Assembly (NCBI RefSeq): GCF_034424315.1
Contig: NZ_CP139972.1
Location: 1,736,001-1,800,000 of the forward strand
Length of the DNA stretch: 64,000 nucleotides
Reading direction: 5' to 3'
DNA from: Chitinophaga sancti
GTDB taxonomy: Bacteria > Bacteroidota > Bacteroidia > Chitinophagales > Chitinophagaceae
This document shows positions 25,466 through 34,700 of the stretch, piece by piece (the first letter of the stretch is position 1; every line of letters starts with the position of its first letter). A program made the position numbers and the translations under genes. The notes under the pieces are model-generated. The model ran no database searches. It saw nothing but the letters and a program-made list of their open reading frames with translations, and was not told where the DNA came from.

Positions 25466-26791
25466 ATGACTAGCGATATCAATAAATCATTTTACGACTT
25501 TATATCTAACGGGATGCCCGGTCCTGAGCAGCAGGCAGACGTGAACAACGCCATCCTGCCTGCACGCAAAGCCGCTTTCAGCCGCTTTCGCTCGCTTGGC
25601 CTACCTACCCTCAAAACTGAAGAATGGCGCTATACTAACATACAGCGCTATCTGAAAGATGCATTCACCCTGGCAGAAGAAGAACAATCTTCCGTAACTG
25701 CCGAACAATTGAGCAGTGCAAGCATTCCTAAACTGGACAGCTATACCGCTGTACTGGTAAACGGCCGCCTGCAAACTGAATTGTCTCAGCTGCCTGCTGA
25801 TGGAAAGATCACCATCTCCAAAATCAGCGATGCCGCAGGTAATGCCGCTTTACAAAACTGGTTCGACAAGCATCCGCATCTGCAAAAACAACCCTTTGCA
25901 GCGCTCAATGCAGCCTTCTTTGCCGATGGCCTGTTCGTGGAAGCCGGCGTAAACGCCAGTCTCGATAAACCACTGCACATCGTTCATGTATATACTGCTG
26001 CTGTAAACGCTTTCATTCAGCCACACCACCTGGTGGTATTGCATAAAAGCGCTACCCTCGAACTCATCGAGACTTCCGTAAACCTGCACGAAGATGCCAT
26101 CGCATTCGTGAACAGCGTTACTGAAGTAATACTGGAAGAGAACGCGGAACTCTGGCATTACAATGTACAGAGCACTGTTAAAAACAGCCGCCACATCTAC
26201 CATACCTCTGCCCTGCAGAAAGCTGACAGTCGCTACCATCACTTTAACTTTACACTGCCTGCTGCTGAACTGACACGTAACAACCTGAGCGTGGCACTGA
26301 CCGGCAGCAATACAGAGACCAACCTGCATGGCCTCTTCCTTGCTACCGAAACACAGCATGTAGATAACCATACTTTCGTGGACCACCAGGTACCCCATTG
26401 TAACAGTAATGAACTGTACAAAGGTGTACTGCTGGATAATGCCAAAGGTGTATTCACCGGCAAGATCATGGTTCACCAGGATGCACAGAAAACAAATGCT
26501 TTCCAGCAGAACAATAACCTGCTGATGAGCGAAAAGGCAAATATCAACTCACAACCACAGCTGGAGATCTATGCTGATGACGTGAAATGCAGCCATGGTT
26601 TTACCGTAGGCCGTTTCAGCGAAGAAGCATTGTTCTACCTCCGCTCCCGTGGTATTGGTGAAGAAGCTGCCAAGACACTCATGGTAAATGCATTTGCATT
26701 TGATATTACCGATCAGGTGCACATTCCTGCTTTACAGGCGTTCCTTTCAGATAAGATTCGCAGGTACGTAACCGGCGCTATCAATAACTAA
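25466..26791 (+). CDS. sufD: Fe-S cluster assembly protein SufD
   Basis: 441 residues. SufB paralogue completing the SufBC2D scaffold. N-terminal LGLPTLKTEEWRYTNIQRYL is typical of SufD. The beta-helix core includes HLVVLHKSATLELIET and TNLHGLFLATETQHVDNHTFVDH. The C-terminal part has KCSHGFTVGRFSEEALFYLR, where the conserved His of SufD lies, and SRGIGEEAAKTLMVNAFAF. A strong terminator-like hairpin follows before sufS. Confidence 0.95.
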   Translation: MTSDINKSFYDFISNGMPGPEQQADVNNAILPARKAAFSRFRSLGLPTLKTEEWRYTNIQRYLKDAFTLAEEEQSSVTAEQLSSASIPKLDSYTAVLVNGRLQTELSQLPADGKITISKISDAAGNAALQNWFDKHPHLQKQPFAALNAAFFADGLFVEAGVNASLDKPLHIVHVYTAAVNAFIQPHHLVVLHKSATLELIETSVNLHEDAIAFVNSVTEVILEENAELWHYNVQSTVKNSRHIYHTSALQKADSRYHHFNFTLPAAELTRNNLSVALTGSNTETNLHGLFLATETQHVDNHTFVDHQVPHCNSNELYKGVLLDNAKGVFTGKIMVHQDAQKTNAFQQNNNLLMSEKANINSQPQLEIYADDVKCSHGFTVGRFSEEALFYLRSRGIGEEAAKTLMVNAFAFDITDQVHIPALQAFLSDKIRRYVTGAINN

Positions 26792-26817
26792 TTCCGTAAG
26801 AAATTACGATCTTTGCA

Positions 26818-26858
26818 GGAGGTCATGTCATCATAGTATGACATGACCTCCGTTTTTT
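26818..26858 (+). terminator. Terminator-like hairpin between sufD and sufS
   Basis: Perfect 14-bp stem GGAGGTCATGTCAT / ATGACATGACCTCC, 6-nt loop, then GTTTTTT. It ends 14 nt before the sufS ATG. It should lower or regulate read-through to sufS-sufE-sufT. It also contains an ATG (26843) that is in frame with sufS but unlikely to be the start. Confidence 0.75.
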
Positions 26859-26872
26859 CAAAATTGAATAAT

Positions 26873-28120
26873 ATGGCACACGTTCCAGACCTCGCTGCAC
26901 CGGCATTAGATATAGATAAGATCAGACAGGATTTCCCGCTGTTGCAGGAAAAGGTGTATGGCAAACCAATCGTATATCTTGATAATTCAGCTACGACTCA
27001 AAAGCCACAGGTAGTGCTGGATACGCTGGAGCGATATTATAAACACTACAACAGCAATGTACACCGTGGGGTGCATCACCTGAGCCAGGTAGCTTCTGAA
27101 GAATACGAGGCAGCCCGTGATATCGTTGCAGGTTTTATCAATGCCCGTGAGCGGGAAGAAGTGATCTTCACAAAAGGTACCACTGATAGCATTAACCTCG
27201 TTGCAAATGTATTTGGCAGAGGTGTGATCAAAGCAGGCGATGAAGTGATCGTATCTGCAATGGAACACCATTCTAATATTGTTCCCTGGCAGATCATGTG
27301 TGAAGATAGAGGCGCAGTGCTGAAAGTGATCCCGATGGATGAGCATGGAGATCTGATCATGGAGGAGTATACAAAACTGCTTTCTGATAAAGTGAAGATT
27401 GTAAGTGTAGCCTATATATCCAATTCCCTGGGCACTGTGAACCCGGTACGTGAAATTATTGCACAGGCACATGCACACAATATACCAGTCTTGCTGGATG
27501 CTGCACAGGCTATTCAACATATGCCACTGGATGTACAGGAACTGGATGCAGATTTCATTGCCTTTTCCGGGCATAAGGTTTATGGACCAACTGGTATCGG
27601 TATCCTGTATGGTAAAAGAGAATGGCTGGATAAACTGCCTCCTTACCAGGGTGGCGGCGATATGATTAAGACGGTTACATTTGCAAAGACTACTTATAAT
27701 GTACTGCCCTTTAAATATGAAGCAGGTACTCCGGATATCAGTGGCGCTATTGCATTAGGAGCAGCGGTAAAATATATCCAGGAAACTGGCCTGGAAAATA
27801 TTCATGCATATGAAGAGCAACTGATGAATTATGCAGTTGAGCAATTGTCGAAGATAGCAGGATTACGTTTTATTGGTAATCCCAAACACAGATCCGGCGC
27901 GATTTCGTTTTTAGTAGCTAACATTCATCCATATGACCTGGGTGAATTGCTGGATAAACAGGGTGTGGCTATCAGAACAGGGCACCATTGCGCAGAACCG
28001 GTGATGGATTTCTTTTGCATCCCGGGTACCGTGAGAGCCAGCTTTGCCATGTATACAACGAAGGAAGATATTGACAGGCTGGTAGTAGCGATCAACAAAG
28101 CAGTCAGCATGTTACAATAA
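26873..28120 (+). CDS. sufS: Cysteine desulfurase SufS (group II)
   Basis: 415 residues. PLP enzyme that takes sulfur from L-cysteine and passes it to SufE. Visible are YLDNSATTQKPQVVLDTLE, NVHRGVHHLS, the PLP lysine in AFSGHKVYGPTGIG and the catalytic Cys loop RTGHHCAEPVMDFF. The short Cys loop is the SufS type. ATG 26873 (MAHVPD) is chosen because the earlier in-frame ATG 26843 lies inside the terminator hairpin. Confidence 0.96.
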   Translation: MAHVPDLAAPALDIDKIRQDFPLLQEKVYGKPIVYLDNSATTQKPQVVLDTLERYYKHYNSNVHRGVHHLSQVASEEYEAARDIVAGFINAREREEVIFTKGTTDSINLVANVFGRGVIKAGDEVIVSAMEHHSNIVPWQIMCEDRGAVLKVIPMDEHGDLIMEEYTKLLSDKVKIVSVAYISNSLGTVNPVREIIAQAHAHNIPVLLDAAQAIQHMPLDVQELDADFIAFSGHKVYGPTGIGILYGKREWLDKLPPYQGGGDMIKTVTFAKTTYNVLPFKYEAGTPDISGAIALGAAVKYIQETGLENIHAYEEQLMNYAVEQLSKIAGLRFIGNPKHRSGAISFLVANIHPYDLGELLDKQGVAIRTGHHCAEPVMDFFCIPGTVRASFAMYTTKEDIDRLVVAINKAVSMLQ

Positions 28121-28210
28121 TGATTCTCCATTGGCCTGCATTTACAAAGAAGAAAAGCATTTCCCTTTTAAAATCTCTGGCCATTAGTCGAATTTCAATA
28201 AACAGGAAGT

Positions 28211-28636
28211 ATGACGATCAACGAAAAACAGGACGAACTGATTTCCGATTTCTCCTTTATGGATGAATGGATGGATAAATATGAATACATTATCCAGTTA
28301 GGCAAGGATCTGCCGCTGATAGACCCGAAATATAAAACAGACGATAACCTCATTAAAGGTTGTCAGTCACAGGTATGGCTACACACTGAACTGGTAGATG
28401 GTAAACTGATCTTTACTGCAGATAGTGATGCAGTGATTACAAAAGGATTGGTGAGCCTGCTGGTTGGAGTACTGTCCGGCCATACACCCAAAGAAATCGC
28501 AGCATCTGAAATTTATTTTATAGACGAGATTGGCTTGAAAAGCCACTTGTCTCCTACGCGCTCCAATGGCTTGCTGAGCATGCTCAAGCAAATGAAAATA
28601 TACGGATTAGCATATCAGGTAAAATCGCAACAATGA
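28211..28636 (+). CDS. sufE: Sulfur acceptor protein SufE
   Basis: 141 residues. Accepts persulfide sulfur from SufS and passes it to SufB. The acceptor Cys is in NLIKGCQSQVWL. Other family features are WMDKYEYIIQLGKDLP at the N-terminus and LTPSRSNGL-like SPTRSNGLLSMLKQMK at the C-terminus. The stop overlaps the next start by 4 nt (ATGA), so the two are translationally coupled. Confidence 0.95.
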   Translation: MTINEKQDELISDFSFMDEWMDKYEYIIQLGKDLPLIDPKYKTDDNLIKGCQSQVWLHTELVDGKLIFTADSDAVITKGLVSLLVGVLSGHTPKEIAASEIYFIDEIGLKSHLSPTRSNGLLSMLKQMKIYGLAYQVKSQQ

Positions 28637-28935
28637 ACTTAAAAGATCAGATAGAAGAAGTATTGAAAACAGTGTATGATCCTGAGATTCCAGTGAATAT
28701 CTGGGAACTGGGATTAATTTATGAAGTAAAGGTAAATGATAATAACAGGGTAGCTATTACTATGACGCTGACAGCACCAGCGTGCCCGGTGGCAGGTGAT
28801 ATTGTACGTGAGGTGGATGAGAAAGTAAAGGCAATTGAAGGGGTGAGTGATTGTGATGTGACCCTGACTTTTGAACCGGCATGGAACAAGGATATGATGA
28901 GTGAAGAGGCGCGGCTGGAACTTGGGTTTATGTAA
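28633..28935 (+). CDS. sufT: SUF-associated MIP18/DUF59 protein (SufT-like)
   Basis: 100 residues. DUF59 fold with the motif VYDPEIPVNIWELGLIYEV and TLTAPACPVAGDIV, whose Cys is conserved in the family. Members act in Fe-S cluster maturation or delivery. It overlaps sufE by 4 nt and ends the suf operon at a terminator. The symbol sufT is by family and context. Confidence 0.9.
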   Translation: MNLKDQIEEVLKTVYDPEIPVNIWELGLIYEVKVNDNNRVAITMTLTAPACPVAGDIVREVDEKVKAIEGVSDCDVTLTFEPAWNKDMMSEEARLELGFM

Positions 28936-28941
28936 AATTAC

Positions 28942-28980
28942 TGCGGCCAGGGCATAAGCCCTGGCCGCACGCTTTTATTT
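28942..28980 (+). terminator. suf operon terminator
   Basis: 12-bp stem TGCGGCCAGGGC / GCCCTGGCCGCA with loop ATAA, then CGCTTTTATTT. The end overlaps the 3' end of the opposing lipoprotein gene. Confidence 0.85.
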
Positions 28981-29607
28981 ATTCTCTCTTAATATATATC
29001 TCTGGTTGTCTTTTTTCAGCACATACTTTATCGTTTTCATATTTTTTTCTGCCAGGTACTTTCTCATTACATAAGGTTGCTGCACATAAAAAGTATCGTT
29101 CCCTCTATACCCCGGGATACTATCTTTATCTACATCCCCCGAAAAGATCCTCACTGGTTTGTGATCTATAAATGTTACCCCATACACACTGCCTACTGCA
29201 TCCGTTCCATCTGATTTCGTAAAACAAAACACTTCCGGATTTCCATCATTATCCAAATCACTGACCGTAGTACTCGTCACCTTCCCCTTCACATCATGCA
29301 ATACTGTACTATCCGTCATGGGCTTCGTTGTATCCCCTCTCAGGTCCTGCGAAGCAATCATAATGGTCCTTTCTGTTCCGTCTCCATTTACCCTCACTGC
29401 AAACCTATAATTCCCTTTTGTCATGATCCCCGATCCACGCAGCCCCTCTCCCATTTTAAACTGCTGCGCCTGGGTGGCAATCTCTTCACTGGAAGGCCCT
29501 GAGGGATTATTTTGCTTGTCCTCTTCCATCTGTCCAGGATTCTTTACCGGGTTATTACAAGCCATGGCAGCTATCATTACTGTTCCGAAAAGTTGTAGAG
29601 CTTTCAT
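28975..29607 (-). CDS. Predicted lipoprotein of unknown function
   Basis: 210 residues; no family recognised. N-terminal signal LFGTVMIAAMACNN with lipobox-like AAMAC. A Lys/Glu/Gln-rich linker follows. A beta-rich core includes GNYRFAVRVNGDGTERTIMI and a calcium-loop-like SDLDNDGNPEVF, which resembles the DxDxDG loop of FG-GAP/VCBS-type repeats. ATG 29607 is chosen because it gives the signal peptide; the longer frame starts at 29655 with residues that would precede it. Convergent with the suf operon. Confidence 0.75.
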   Translation of the reverse strand: MKALQLFGTVMIAAMACNNPVKNPGQMEEDKQNNPSGPSSEEIATQAQQFKMGEGLRGSGIMTKGNYRFAVRVNGDGTERTIMIASQDLRGDTTKPMTDSTVLHDVKGKVTSTTVSDLDNDGNPEVFCFTKSDGTDAVGSVYGVTFIDHKPVRIFSGDVDKDSIPGYRGNDTFYVQQPYVMRKYLAEKNMKTIKYVLKKDNQRYILRENK

Positions 29608-29669
29608 TCTTAGTTCTTTTATTATTATATGCAACAAGGAATATGCCATCACCATTCATCCATTAGCTG

Positions 29670-29700
29670 TTTGATATGTAAGCGTAAATTTTTATATTTG
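29670..29700 (+). promoter_or_regulatory. Consensus Bacteroidota promoter
   Basis: TTTG (29670-29673), 19-nt spacer, TATATTTG (29693-29700): an exact match to TTTG-N19-TAnnTTTG. It drives the gene at 29730. Confidence 0.75.
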
Positions 29701-29729
29701 CTGCAATCAACTGACGAGTGCGAACTAAT

Positions 29730-30221
29730 ATGCTTCACTTAAAAACCGATCATACATTTCGGAACAGGTTTTTATTTGTATTCCTGTTTTTGACCATATT
29801 ATGTGGTCTGACAGCGAGTGCGAATAATCAGCCTAATGATGCATCCTTTCGCACTCAGACAGTCAATCGTAATCACCACGCGTCATTCCGTCCACAGGCT
29901 GCTAACCGGCCTCATATTAACCTGCATAAGCCTGGTAATTTCTTCATTCATCTTCCGCATTTCTTCATGGAAGATATCCTTGAAGATTTAACGGAAGACC
30001 AGGTCAGCTTTTTATTTCGCGCCACCGAACCCCGCCACAAGCGCAGATTCTATATTTCTGTAGCGTCGCAACAATATTCATTTACAACACGCCTACAACA
30101 GTTACAACTTCTTCTGGATCAATATGTACCAGGAGACGAAGACAAAACCGGCATCTATCAGTGGCAGGATGCCTTTCTCCCCGCCTATTATAAGTTTCTC
30201 TTCAGGTATACCCTCTTTTGA
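29730..30221 (+). CDS. Small exported protein, function unknown
   Basis: 163 residues. Hydrophobic signal RFLFVFLFLTILCGLTASA. The next part holds two similar segments (NDASFRTQTVNRNHH and HASFRPQAANRPHI), a short internal duplication. The C-terminal half is soluble and mixed (FFMEDILEDLTEDQVSFLFR). I see no known domain. ATG 29730 is used; a GTG at 29718 is in frame. A perfect promoter upstream and a hairpin downstream make it an independent transcription unit. Confidence 0.7.
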   Translation: MLHLKTDHTFRNRFLFVFLFLTILCGLTASANNQPNDASFRTQTVNRNHHASFRPQAANRPHINLHKPGNFFIHLPHFFMEDILEDLTEDQVSFLFRATEPRHKRRFYISVASQQYSFTTRLQQLQLLLDQYVPGDEDKTGIYQWQDAFLPAYYKFLFRYTLF

Positions 30222-30252
30222 GCCATTCCTCATTTATAGATGATGAAACGGG

Positions 30253-30274
30253 AATGCCGCTACCGGCATTTTAA
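30253..30274 (+). terminator. Hairpin after the small exported protein gene
   Basis: AATGCCG / CGGCATT stem, 4-nt loop, then TTAAAA. Confidence 0.5.
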
Positions 30275-30483
30275 AAGTGGAAATTATTCATTCCTGCCTT
30301 ATTACCATTTATTACATCCCTTCATAGACGATGAAAGGATGTATAAGGCTACTTTTAACATCCCCATTTCTATCACCCTTGACATAGCATTGCTTTACTA
30401 ATGTATACATAGGCCCCGTTATGAATGATACGTCATCAGGGGCAGGCTTTTGTATACGCGAAAAAAAAAGATTGATACCTATC

Positions 30484-31590
30484 ATGCGCACAACTACTGT
30501 GATATTGATGAGCATCGCCCTGGGGGGATGCATTACCAAAGGAGAAAAAACGAATTCAACAGATAACCTGAATACTTATCCTGTAGTGCAGCTGGCACTT
30601 ACAGACACCATATTACACAAGAACTACGTAGCTGACATCGAGGCTGTACGGAATGTAGAGATCCGTGCCCGGGTCAACGGTTTCCTCAATAAAATCTACG
30701 TAGACGAGGGGCAACAGGTACAACAGGGACAATTGCTCTTTAGTCTCAATGACGAAGAGTTCAGAGCTGAACTGGCCCGTGCAAATGCAGCACTCAGCAG
30801 CGCGATTGCCGATGCAAAGACCGCCCAGCTGGAACAACAGCGGGTACAATTGCTGGTGGATAAAAAAATAATTGCCAAAACAGAACTGGAAGTAGCTGCT
30901 GCAAAAGTGGCCGCTGCAAATGCCAAAATAGATGAGGCCCGCAGCGCAGCCAGCAATGCCGCTACCCGGCTGTCTTATACTTCTATCCGTGCACCCTTCA
31001 CCGGTTATATCGACAGGATCCCTTCAAAGACCGGAAGCCTCATCGCGGAAGGTTCTTTGCTGACCTCTGTTTCAGACATCCAGGATATCTATGCCTACTT
31101 CAATGTTTCTGAAACTGAATACCTGCAGCATAGCCGTAATAAAGCGGAAAATCAAAATGCGGAAGTGAAACTCGTACTGGCTGATGGTACCCTCTACCCA
31201 CATACCGGTAAGATCGAAACCATCGAAAGTGAATTTGAAGAAAGTACGGGGTCCATTGCTTTCAGGGCGAAGTTTCCAAATCCGAAAGCTTTGCTGAAAC
31301 ATGGCGCCAGTGGCAAAATACAACTCGCTGCTGACCTGGATAGCACCATGCTGCTTCCACAGAAAGCTGTATTCGAAATGCAGGATAAAAACTATGTGTT
31401 CCTGCTGGATGCAAACAATCATGTAAAGATGAAAAGCTTTAGCCCGGGTCCAAGACTGAACAACTGTTATATCGTACAGGCAGGTCTGAAGCCAGGAGAC
31501 CGCGTGGTATACGAAGGTGTACGCAATCTCAGGGAGGGTATGCAGATCAATCCGGCGCCGGTATCGCTGGATAGTATCAGGGCGCTGTAA
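30484..31590 (+). CDS. RND efflux periplasmic adaptor (membrane-fusion protein)
   Basis: 368 residues. Lipoprotein signal VILMSIALGGC. Biotinyl/lipoyl-like halves flank a long alpha-hairpin: EIRARVNGFLNKIYVDEGQQ before, and the coiled region from ELARANAALSSAIADAKTAQ to ARSAASNAATRL. Then LSYTSIRAPFTGYIDR, the beta-barrel and the membrane-proximal domain. This is the AcrA/MexA family. It bridges the RND pump and outer-membrane channel, both encoded in the single next gene. ATG 30484 is chosen for the signal peptide. Confidence 0.93.
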   Translation: MRTTTVILMSIALGGCITKGEKTNSTDNLNTYPVVQLALTDTILHKNYVADIEAVRNVEIRARVNGFLNKIYVDEGQQVQQGQLLFSLNDEEFRAELARANAALSSAIADAKTAQLEQQRVQLLVDKKIIAKTELEVAAAKVAAANAKIDEARSAASNAATRLSYTSIRAPFTGYIDRIPSKTGSLIAEGSLLTSVSDIQDIYAYFNVSETEYLQHSRNKAENQNAEVKLVLADGTLYPHTGKIETIESEFEESTGSIAFRAKFPNPKALLKHGASGKIQLAADLDSTMLLPQKAVFEMQDKNYVFLLDANNHVKMKSFSPGPRLNNCYIVQAGLKPGDRVVYEGVRNLREGMQINPAPVSLDSIRAL

Positions 31591-31759
31591 TTATTGGCGT
31601 TTTGTTAGATGCATTAAAAGAACAGGTACTTTTTAAAATCAATGAAAAGCGCCTTTCGGGTTTATGATGCATTGAATAAAGCAGCAGGCAGTCCAGGTAT
31701 CCGAAGCAAATTTCCTAACCACTATTGGTTAGATCCATTTTCATTCTTTACATCATTTT

Positions 31760-34700
31760 ATGTTTGATACTTTTATCAAGCGGCCCGTGTTGTCGCTCGT
31801 CATTTCATTACTCATAGTCCTCCTGGGCTTACTGGCCCTCTTTTCTCTGCCAGTGACCCAGTTCCCGGATATCGTTCCACCATCCGTGACCGTTACAGCC
31901 AAGTACACCGGTGCGAATGCGGAAGTATGTGCCAAAGCCGTGGCGACCCCGCTGGAGCGTGCCATTAACGGTGTGCCGGGTATGACCTACATGTCATCTG
32001 TATCCAGTAATACAGGTGTCACCCTTATCTCTGTTTCCTTTGCGGTAGGTACCGATCCTGACCAGGCCGCGGTAAACGTGCAGAACCGGGTGGCCACCAT
32101 CCTGGATGAATTGCCTGAAGAGGTGATCAAAGCCGGTGTGAGCACGGAAAAAGAAGTGAACAGTATGCTGCTCTACCTCAACATCATGAGTGAAGACAGC
32201 ACCCTCAATGAAAAATTCATTTATAATTTTGCAGACATCAACGTACTACAGGAACTGAAAAGAATTGACGGCGTGGGCTTTGCAGAGATCATGGGTGCCA
32301 AGGAATACGCCATGCGCGTATGGCTGAAACCTGACCGGATGCTGGCTTACAGCGTTTCGGCCGAGGACGTGGTGGAAGCGATCCGCAGGCAAAACATTGA
32401 AGCTGCCCCTGGTAAAACCGGTGAAGCTGCTGATAATGATCCCCAGGTATTACAATATGTATTGCGCTATACCGGCAAATTTTTTGAAGCTGAACAATAC
32501 CAAAATCTTATTGTAAGGGCGAATACAGATGGTTCTGTATTATTGCTGAAAGACATTGCCGACGTGGAATTCGGCGCACTGAGCTATGGCATGGTGTCTA
32601 AAACGGATGGCAAGCCTTCGGCCTCCATCATGCTGAAACAACGCCCCGGCTCCAATGCGCAGGATGTAATCGCCAATGTTAAAAAACGCATGGAGGAAAT
32701 GAAAGCGACGTCTTTCCCCCCGGGCATGACTTATAATTTTAACTACGACGTATCCCGCTTCCTGGACGCCTCTATTCACGAGGTATTGCGTACGCTGGTA
32801 GAAGCGTTTATACTCGTGTTCATCGTGGTATTCCTCTTTATCCAGGACTTCCGGTCTACGCTCATACCTGCGCTGGCAGTGCCTGTAGCCCTGATCGGCA
32901 CACTGGCTTTTATGCAGATGATGGGCTTCTCTATCAACCTGCTCACACTCTTTGCCCTGGTACTTGCCATTGGCATCGTCGTCGATAACGCCATTGTGGT
33001 CGTGGAAGCCGTCCATGTAAAAATGCACGAGCACCACATGGCTCCCTTACAGGCTACGCTGGCGGCTATGCGCGAAATCAGCGGGGCACTGGTGGCGATT
33101 ACATTGGTAATGAGTGCCGTGTTTGTACCGGTGGCATTCCTCTCCGGGCCTGTGGGCGTGTTCTACCGGCAGTTCTCGCTGACGCTGGCCATTGCCATCG
33201 TGATCTCCGGCATCAATGCTGTGACCCTCACGCCAGCCCTCTGTGCCATCATGCTGAAGAATCATCATACAGCAGGTAAGAAACGTACATGGCTACAAAA
33301 GTTCTTCGACAAGTTTAATTATAGATATAATCAAACGGAAAAGAAATACCAGCACCTGGTTGGATATATTGCAGGCAGGCGCATGATCACAATTGGGATG
33401 CTGGTGCTCTTTTTTATTGCCACATGGGGTGTGAGTGCCATCCTGCCCGGTGGCTTCATCCCTTCTGAAGACCAGGGCATGATCTATGTGAACGTGACAA
33501 CACCTGCAGGTGCCACCGTATCCAGAACGGAAGCGGTGCTGGATGATGTACAGAAAATAGCGGCGAACCTGAAGGAAACCGAATCTGTATCTACATTGGC
33601 GGGATATAGCCTGGTGAGTGAGGTAGCCGGCGCTTCGTATGGTATGGGGATGGTGAACCTGAAACCATGGGAAGAAAGAAAGCGTTCTGTGAAAGAGATC
33701 ATTGCACAACTGGAAAAGGATACACGAAATATCGGGGATGCAAGTATCGAGTTCTTCCCCCCTCCTACAGTTCCGGGTTTTGGTAACTCCAGTGGTTTTG
33801 AATTGCGTGTGTTGGATAAGAGTGGTACCGGCGATTTAAAGCAGACGGCGGATGTAACGAAGGCATTTATCAATGCATTGAAAGAAAGAAAAGAAATAGG
33901 GAGTGCATTTACCAGTTTTGACCCAGACTTTCCGCAGTATATGATCCATGTGGATCAGGCCATGGCAGCGAAGAAGGGCGTAAGTATTGATAATGCGATG
34001 AGCACTTTGCAAACCTTGCTGGGTAGCTATTATGCATCGAACTTCATTCGCTTTGGGCAGATGTACAAAGTGATGGTGCAGGCCTCACCACGTTACAGAA
34101 CCAAGCCGGAAGACATCCTGCATTTGTATGTGAAGAATGATAAAGGAGAGATGGTCGCGTATTCCAATTTCATCAAACTGGAAAGGGTATTTGGGCCGGA
34201 ACAGCTGACACGTTATAACATGTATACCGCGGCAATGATCAATGGTGATGCGGCACCGGGCTATAGTAGCGGAGATGCGATCAAAGCGATTGAGGAAGTA
34301 GCAAAGCAGCAATTGCCAAGAGGATTTAGTTATGAATGGAGTGGTATGACGAGAGAACAGATCCTGTCGGGTAACCAGGCGGTGTACATTTTTGCCATCG
34401 TATTGCTCTTTGTGTACTTATTGCTGGCAGCACAATATGAAAGTTTCCTATTGCCATTGCCGGTGATCTTATCCTTGCCGGCGGGGATTTTCGGGGCCTT
34501 CTTTACATTGAAGCTCGCGGGCCTGGAGAATAATATTTATGCGCAGGTGGCATTGGTGATGCTGGTTGGCTTGCTGGGTAAGAATGCGATCCTGATCGTA
34601 GAATTTGCGATCCTGAAACATAAGCAGGGAGCTACCGTGTTGGAAAGTGCCATGCAGGGTGCGGTATCCCGTTTACGCCCTATTCTTATGACATCATTTG

